A stretch of 64,000 nucleotides of DNA, taken from NCBI GenBank assembly GCA_020342235.1, contig CP073213.1, positions 1,776,501 through 1,840,500 of the forward strand. Direction: 5' to 3'. The stretch comes from Saccharomycopsis phalli (Eukaryota > Ascomycota > Saccharomycetes > Ascoideales > Saccharomycopsidaceae). Under the pieces are notes generated by a model. The model made no database searches. It had not been told where the DNA came from and saw nothing but the letters and a program-made list of their open reading frames with translations. Shown here piece after piece: positions 59,017 to 64,000 of the stretch. A program made the translations under genes and the position numbers. The stretch's first letter is position 1. Every line of letters starts with the position of its first letter.

Positions 59017-60798
59017 CTACGTCTCCTGTCGCTGAGGCACTTGTGATGGAAGTGTGTGTGTGTGTTGTTGGCTCTTTGGGTCTTTGCTTTTTTCTCGCTT
59101 CCAAAACTTTAGTAGTAAATCGGCATACCTTTGTAGTTCATCAGGCTGAACCATAAGCTTGAAATCCGTTAGTAGAAGGAACTGGATCTCAATATGGTTT
59201 AGCTCGTCGAGAGGAAGTCCCCCGACACGCGCGTATCTAGTATTTTTGTAAAAAACATCACTGAAAAATTTTGAAGACACAGTGATGCCAGCAATTATCA
59301 ACCTGTGAATATTGTAGCTATCCATGACGAACAACTGTGTTTTTTGATCTTTATTGGCCAAATCCTGGTCGCTTGTAATTGTCGAATTACTATTAATGTT
59401 GGCTCTTTTGGCTATTCTGTCGAAATAGACTAACAAGCTGAGAAACACCTCGTTTGTCATCGGACAATACTTCAAAATTCGCAAAAAGTAACTGTAAATC
59501 GGTATAGCAGGCACATTCTTTCCATGAAATGCCAACACATTTGCAGTGTACTTGTTAGTCTGGTGCATTTGCGATGCCCGATGATAGTGGTTAGGATGAT
59601 AAGCATCGTTGGCTTCGATGATTTTCTGGAGCAAAGAAGCCAACATTAGCAAGAGCTCCAGCGGAGGATATTCCACTATATTAAGATGCTCCTCACCCTT
59701 GTGGTCCAATGATATTCCATTATTGCATGGGACCATCGGGCTGTATATCTCGCTAGAGATGCCGTTGGTAGTATTGACGGCATTAGAATTATCTTGAACC
59801 TCCTTAATGTCCCCCGAGTTGTCTTTATCCACGTCCTCTTCATTATCTTCTACTACTATCGCATCCTCATCAGCATAATGCTCGCTTCCCAGCGATATTT
59901 TCGAGCTTGCAGTCTCCATGGAAATATTGGTAGTAGCTATTGCCGACCTTGGGCCAGGATAGCTGTAACCAGTACCAGAAGAACCATCAATTCCAGACAT
60001 TGACTGTCGCCCTTCATCGTCTCTGACGGACACAAAGCCTTTTAACTTCCCCACAGCAACTGGTGCCGAAGAATATGATGATGACACCACGCTGGGAGGA
60101 TTGTAAGCAAACTGAGTGCCGTGCATCTGGTTAGAGGTTTCGATCTTATATTTTATAAAGGATGAAGATAACGAGGAGGGCTGATGTTCGTTCTTATTTC
60201 CAACGATTGGGGACATTTTTCCTTTCACGGTGTGAATATTCCTTGGGTTTGGGTAAGGGAAGTTGGATTTGTCATCGTTTGACTTCTCGCCCGGACTTGA
60301 GACTGTCTGCTTGCTCTTCTGGAATTTGAGCTTGGACGTAAGCAACGACTGCCGCGGGGTGGTGAAGTTTCCTGGGGTATTCAAGAACCCCACCCTTTCA
60401 GACGAGTTGTTGGAGTACCGTCTATAACTATGTTCAGGAGGGTTGGCACTAGGAGAACCAATACAGCCATGTGTACTAGCCATATTTGACGTGCTACCAA
60501 AGCTGTTTGATGCAACGGAATTGAATTCCGAGTGCTGCTGGTCATTACCTTCCTTCCTGCCAGGCGAGCCCTGGTTCGAGCTCATCAATAAGGTTTCGGG
60601 TTGTCCTTGGTGGATCGAATCATTCTGCCCTGGGATTCCTATCGGTATTATCGGATTTTCGCCACTGTTAGACTGTGTTTGTTAGTAACGACTTAGCCAA
60701 AGGGTGATGGACTCAGGTACTATTAAATGGTTCCCCTGTATTTCATGTACTCCTCAGAATACTTTAATACAATAATAAAAGAGGCAACTCACCTGCAT
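59017..60798 (-). CDS. PHO85-type cyclin (Pcl/Pho80 family), probable 5' intron
   Basis: The core frame ends at 59017 and its first internal ATG is 60585 (523 residues). The cyclin box (C-terminal third) has NVPAIPIYSYFLRILKYCP, FVMDSYNIHRLIIAGITVSS and KNTRYARVGGLPLDELNHIE, the pattern of cyclins that drive the Pho85 kinase; likeness is greatest to Pcl6/Pcl7, though Pho80 is related. The frame is open to a TACTAAC at 60681-60687, pointing to an intron with donor GTGAGT at 60792. Using the first acceptor, ATG-CAG joins TCT at 60672 (553 residues). An alternative start at 60815 needs the second acceptor (556). The N-terminal half is low-complexity. Confidence 0.85.
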
Positions 60799-60986
60799 AG
60801 TTGTATGATTTTCATCAACAATATCCCTAAATAGCCTTTAAATAAGAATAACTGTATCGCAGCTGCTTCTAACTAATTACTGGCCTCTGTAAATTGTCCA
60901 GTCAGTGTAAGTAAGTACCCTTTTGGTGTACCCACTACCCGGCTTTTCCCGACGCAGAATGTAGCGAGAGACTTGCCATCTCAAAC

Positions 60987-61302
60987 ATGTCGAGGGCTTC
61001 AAAGATAACTTTAGGGGTGACCAGTGTCGTTTGTGCTGTTACCGTTGGATGGGTACACTATGTGCAGGACGCAGAACGGGCGGTGAGTTGGGTTGTTTGG
61101 ATTTACTGACGTGGAACTAACCAAATAGGCTTTGCATGAGGGCCCGAAGAAAGATGAGCAGCGAATGAAGGCGAAATTGACGAAATTGGAAAAGACAGAT
61201 TCACAGAAACAAAACGAGCTGGAGCATAAAATGCAATTGGAGTTGAGGCGAAGGTATGAAAGTGTGCAGCCATTGAATCTGGAAGAGGACAGCCCAAAGT
61301 AG
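60987..61302 (+). CDS. PET117: Cytochrome c oxidase assembly factor Pet117, one intron
   Basis: Exons 60987-61082 and 61129-61302 encode 89 residues. The 46-nt intron has GTGAGT, AACTAAC and AAATAG. The protein starts MSRASKITLGVTSVVCAVTV, followed by GWVHYVQDAERA, then ALHEGPKKDEQR, and near its end RRRYESVQPLN; all are the Pet117 pattern (one N-terminal helix, then a charged coiled region in the matrix). Pet117 couples haem a synthesis to oxidase assembly with Cox15. The gene is too short for long-ORF searches. CTG codons occur in its tail at Ser-like positions. 3' end next to a tandem repeat. Confidence 0.93.
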
Positions 61303-61325
61303 TATGGTCGTATGTAAATATTTTT

Positions 61326-61455
61326 ATGTAAATATCTTAATGTAAATATCTTAATGTAATATCTTAATGTAATATCTTAATGTAATATCTTAATGTAATA
61401 TCTTAATGTAATATCTTAATGTAATATCATAATGTATTATCATAATGTAATATTG
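61326..61455. repeat. AT-rich minisatellite, 13-14 bp unit
   Basis: Two 14-bp copies of ATGTAAATATCTTA (61326-61353) lead into five perfect 13-bp copies of ATGTAATATCTTA (61354-61418). Two variant copies ending ATCATA follow to 61444, then a partial one to about 61455. The array fills most of the 192-bp space between the PET117 and RMD5 stops. Confidence 0.95.
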
Positions 61456-61494
61456 TTCCATAAAATTAATAAATTATATAACCATCCGCAGACC

Positions 61495-63357
61495 CTAACA
61501 AGTAGAAAAAGTAACCACCCTGCTTTCGCTCCTCTTGCAAACATATGGACAGTATGGGCACTTGAACGAAATGTTGTTTCCCGCCAGGTCCAGACCTAAA
61601 TCCATGATGGTGTTCATTGGCCTTCGTAAAATTCTCGAAAACTGCTGGTCGCTTGCATCTCTTCCTCCCATGAAAATGGGTGGACCAAAAAATGTACCGT
61701 CAAGGCCTCTTTCTCGTGCTGTTTCTCCTGCCGCATCAATAATATCATTATCTTCGTAACCTCCATTCTCATTATCACTGTCCTCCAGTGACTCTTCCAG
61801 CGACTCATTGGCACTAAATTCCTGAGTCACGGTGCCTATAGCACCAGCAGCCTCATCTTCATAACTATTTTCATCATCTACTATAGCATTATCATTATCA
61901 AGTCGAAAATCGCTGTTGGCAGACCAGTCTCGGAATGAGTCTCTTCGCCGCTTTATGCCTCGTCGACTTTCCACCAAATTATGCAAACTTTCTTTGGAAA
62001 TTAAATGCTTGCAAGGAAGAAGCACCGGTGGATTCTTTTTGGTAGTTTCCTGTCTCGAGATAGGGCATATAAATATTGTATGCCTATTCTGTAGCATAAC
62101 CGGCAATTCTACGTCAAGTGGAAGCTCATCTTTTGAAAGACTGAACTCATTGGCCATCTCAATCTCTCCAATAGAGGCACGTGAAGTTCTTCTAGAGGAA
62201 CTAGGCAACGAATATGATCTTACTATACCCTCTGACAGTTTTCTTTCATGTTTACTTGCCGCAGATAACCGCCGGAGCTTCTTGTTTATTGTATTGAATT
62301 TGATTATCGAAGGCAAAGCAACATATGAGGATAGAAGTACCATATTAAGGTTGGAGTCATGGTTCAAATGATTAATTTGAAAGAAGGCATCAATCAACTG
62401 CGCTACCGTGGCTTTGTAGTTACCCAAGTTCTTTGAAATCAAACCTTGATATGGGTGCAGGGAATCAGAAGAAGAACCGACAACAGTCGAGGTTAAGAGT
62501 TTGGAAGCATAGCTTAGCTTAGCTTGATCCTTTGAATCATCCTTTAGAAACTTTCCAAAATGGTTTCTTGCATATATATATGCGTTGAATTTGTTGTGAT
62601 CAAAGCTATCATTCACAAGATGGCTGGTATCTTCCATAGTGTCCAGTACACCCTCAGAGGCAAAGCCCACTCCATTGAATAAGAGTAAAAACTTTAATTC
62701 ATGTAAATTGAATTCAAGATCGCTGCTAATTTCTGCCAACTCCAGCGAGTGCAGAGTACACCATGCAAAAGCAGGCTCCAAATTCGGAATATCCTCTGAT
62801 ACAATACTATCGATTATTCTCCGTAATTCCCGGAGCTTATTCTTGAGCTCAATAGGAACAGAGTAGTTAAACTGCTTCTCCAACAAACTTAGCAACCGGT
62901 CGCTGGCTTGAAGATCTTTCTCCTTGTTAGGCACTAATGCATCGCATCTGCCATTCTCTCTAACCAAGTGATTCAAAATGACCTGATTTATCAAGTCCTT
63001 GTTTTTGCTATTTAATTTCAATCCCGTCAAGACCTTGCTGTTGAGACTTTGAAGCTCATTTGCAATATCAAACTCATAAATCTTATTGTCCACCAACTTA
63101 ATCATTCTAGTCAACAGAGTAGCAGTAACTTTCTGGCTTTTGGAAAAAACCTCCTTCCACTCACCCACTTCCTTTATAAGCGATTGCTCTGTATTTCCGG
63201 ACTCGGCCATCGACTGTGATTCCAATTGCTTTTCTTTTATCTTGAGCTGCTGTATCAACTTCTGAGTGGCTGTTAAAGTTGACCTATTGCTCCCATTCTC
63301 TTTAAATTTCTGAATCTCCTTCAGAAAGGTATGAAATATATCATTTTCTGCACTCAT
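61495..63357 (-). CDS. RMD5: GID/CTLH ubiquitin-ligase RING subunit Rmd5/Gid2
   Basis: E3 subunit of the GID complex, which in yeast marks gluconeogenic enzymes for degradation when glucose returns. The 620-residue protein has a LisH/CTLH-type region (NLHELKFLLLFNGVGFASEG and YIYARNHFGKFL) at about 215-310. The degenerate RING begins FICPISRQETTKKNPPVLLP at 428, with C431, C449 and H451, and ends FKCPYCP with C600 and C603. Between these halves lies about 135 residues where relatives have about 15, an acidic, Ser-rich insert. S. cerevisiae Rmd5 is 421 residues, so the insert explains much of the extra length. ATG at 63357. Head-to-head with NOP4 at 133 bp. Confidence 0.9.
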   Translation of the reverse strand: MSAENDIFHTFLKEIQKFKENGSNRSTLTATQKLIQQLKIKEKQLESQSMAESGNTEQSLIKEVGEWKEVFSKSQKVTATLLTRMIKLVDNKIYEFDIANELQSLNSKVLTGLKLNSKNKDLINQVILNHLVRENGRCDALVPNKEKDLQASDRLLSLLEKQFNYSVPIELKNKLRELRRIIDSIVSEDIPNLEPAFAWCTLHSLELAEISSDLEFNLHELKFLLLFNGVGFASEGVLDTMEDTSHLVNDSFDHNKFNAYIYARNHFGKFLKDDSKDQAKLSYASKLLTSTVVGSSSDSLHPYQGLISKNLGNYKATVAQLIDAFFQINHLNHDSNLNMVLLSSYVALPSIIKFNTINKKLRRLSAASKHERKLSEGIVRSYSLPSSSRRTSRASIGEIEMANEFSLSKDELPLDVELPVMLQNRHTIFICPISRQETTKKNPPVLLPCKHLISKESLHNLVESRRGIKRRRDSFRDWSANSDFRLDNDNAIVDDENSYEDEAAGAIGTVTQEFSANESLEESLEDSDNENGGYEDNDIIDAAGETARERGLDGTFFGPPIFMGGRDASDQQFSRILRRPMNTIMDLGLDLAGNNISFKCPYCPYVCKRSESRVVTFSTC

Positions 63358-63490
63358 TGCGTAGCATTTAAGGGGATGCGCCTAGTAAAGGTAGCCATCG
63401 GGCATCACAACGAGTGATGAGCCCTGGTGCATGCACCCGCTCGTTTGGCGCATGAAATGCTAAAAAAAAAATTTTGGCTGATATCCTGCA

Positions 63491-64000
63491 ATGGCTGAAG
63501 TGGAACAACAACCCGAAAAGAGCGTGAAGGACGCAAGTGGGTTAGATAAGAAGACTTTGTTTGTGAGACAAATTCCCTTGGATGCTACATCCGAAGAATT
63601 GTCGGACTTCTTTTCCCAGTTTGCTCCAATTCGACATGCCGTCGTGGTGACAAATGATCAGGGATCTAGAGGGTTTGGATTTGTAAATTTTGCTCTAGAT
63701 GAGGATGCAAGTGCAGCTTTAGAGACTAGCCGGAAGACAGCCTTCAAGGGGAAGCTTTTACGAGTCGACATTGCCAAAAGAAGAGATAGAAATGACAAGA
63801 GCAAGGGTCCTTCTGGTTCTGAGTCAGAATTTGAAGAAAAGAAAAACTCAAGGTTAATAATACGAAATTTGCCATGGTCTGTTCGTGGTCCAGAGGTCTT
63901 GAAGAAGTATTTTCAAAGATTTGGAACAGTGGTGGATTGCTCCATACCTAGAAAACCAGGAGGAAAGATGAGCGGGTTTGGATTTGTTCAGATGAAAAAA
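63491..64000 (+). CDS. NOP4: Nucleolar RRM protein Nop4 (RBM28), 3' end outside window
   Basis: The first 170 residues of an RRM protein needed for 27S pre-rRNA processing to 60S subunits. RRM1 has KTLFVRQIPLDATSEELSDF and RGFGFVNFALDED, followed by LLRVDIAKRRDR, which closely follow yeast Nop4. RRM2 starts RLIIRNLPWSVRGPEVLKKY, and its RNP1 is MSGFGFVQM at the right edge. The frame is open at the window end. ATG at 63491. Confidence 0.94.
   Translation, partial: MAEVEQQPEKSVKDASGLDKKTLFVRQIPLDATSEELSDFFSQFAPIRHAVVVTNDQGSRGFGFVNFALDEDASAALETSRKTAFKGKLLRVDIAKRRDRNDKSKGPSGSESEFEEKKNSRLIIRNLPWSVRGPEVLKKYFQRFGTVVDCSIPRKPGGKMSGFGFVQMKK

Noticed and set aside
61560-61930. The acidic RMD5 insert as an unspliced intron
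   Set aside because: The frame stays open throughout, and I saw no donor or TACTAAC branch point bounding it; RNA data would settle it.

Overview
This window is nuclear DNA of a budding yeast. It shows tightly packed single-copy protein genes, few and short introns with TACTAAC-type branch points, and fungal genes such as ACC1, LEU1, HIS1, TAM41, CHL4, SYG1, RMD5 and NOP4. CTG codons are scarce, and several sit where relatives carry small or polar residues (for example in NMD5 and PET117), so I infer a CUG-Ser clade yeast (Debaryomyces/Candida relatives). No virus copy, LTR element, transposon, tRNA, rRNA or CRISPR array was recognised.

Layout. 0-5.2 kb: acetyl-CoA carboxylase, cut by the left edge. 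5.2-6.7 kb: an unusually long 3'-to-3' gap with short tandem repeats. 6.7-15.6 kb: four minus-strand genes, namely a GPI-type wall protein, a CAND1/TIP120 protein, LEU1 with a palindromic double Leu3-type site, and a membrane protein with an internal duplication. 16.3-25.4 kb: TAM41, two convergent MFS transporters with long non-coding flanks, and MDM31. 25.5-34.4 kb: an importin-7/8-type karyopherin, UTP9, HPT1, an unknown protein, a small MIM2-like gene with a very short intron, and CCA1. 34.4-45.7 kb: peroxisomal catalase, CHL4, acetyl-CoA synthetase, mitochondrial isoleucyl-tRNA synthetase and isocitrate lyase. 46-61.3 kb is the intron-rich part: an RMD1/RMD8-family gene, ECM15 (two introns), a SUE1/PET20 gene, a small unknown gene, a BCAS3-like WD protein, SYG1 (two introns), an RRM protein, HIS1, RPS28, a PHO85-type cyclin and PET117. 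61.5-64 kb: RMD5/GID2 and the start of NOP4.

How the genes work together. ACC1, the acetyl-CoA synthetase, ICL1 and the -SKL catalase all belong to acetyl-CoA and C2 metabolism. LEU1 and HIS1 are amino-acid biosynthesis genes whose promoters show the expected Leu3 and Gcn4 motifs. TAM41, MDM31, MIM2, SUE1, PET117, ISM1 and the mitochondrial form of CCA1 serve mitochondria. UTP9, NOP4 and RPS28 serve ribosome production. Splicing rebuilds full-length HIS1 (297 aa), SYG1 (904 aa) and ECM15 (106 aa), and uncovers RPS28 (67 aa) and PET117 (89 aa), which long-ORF searching misses. Start codons were moved to the first in-frame ATG wherever an open frame began on TTG or GTG.
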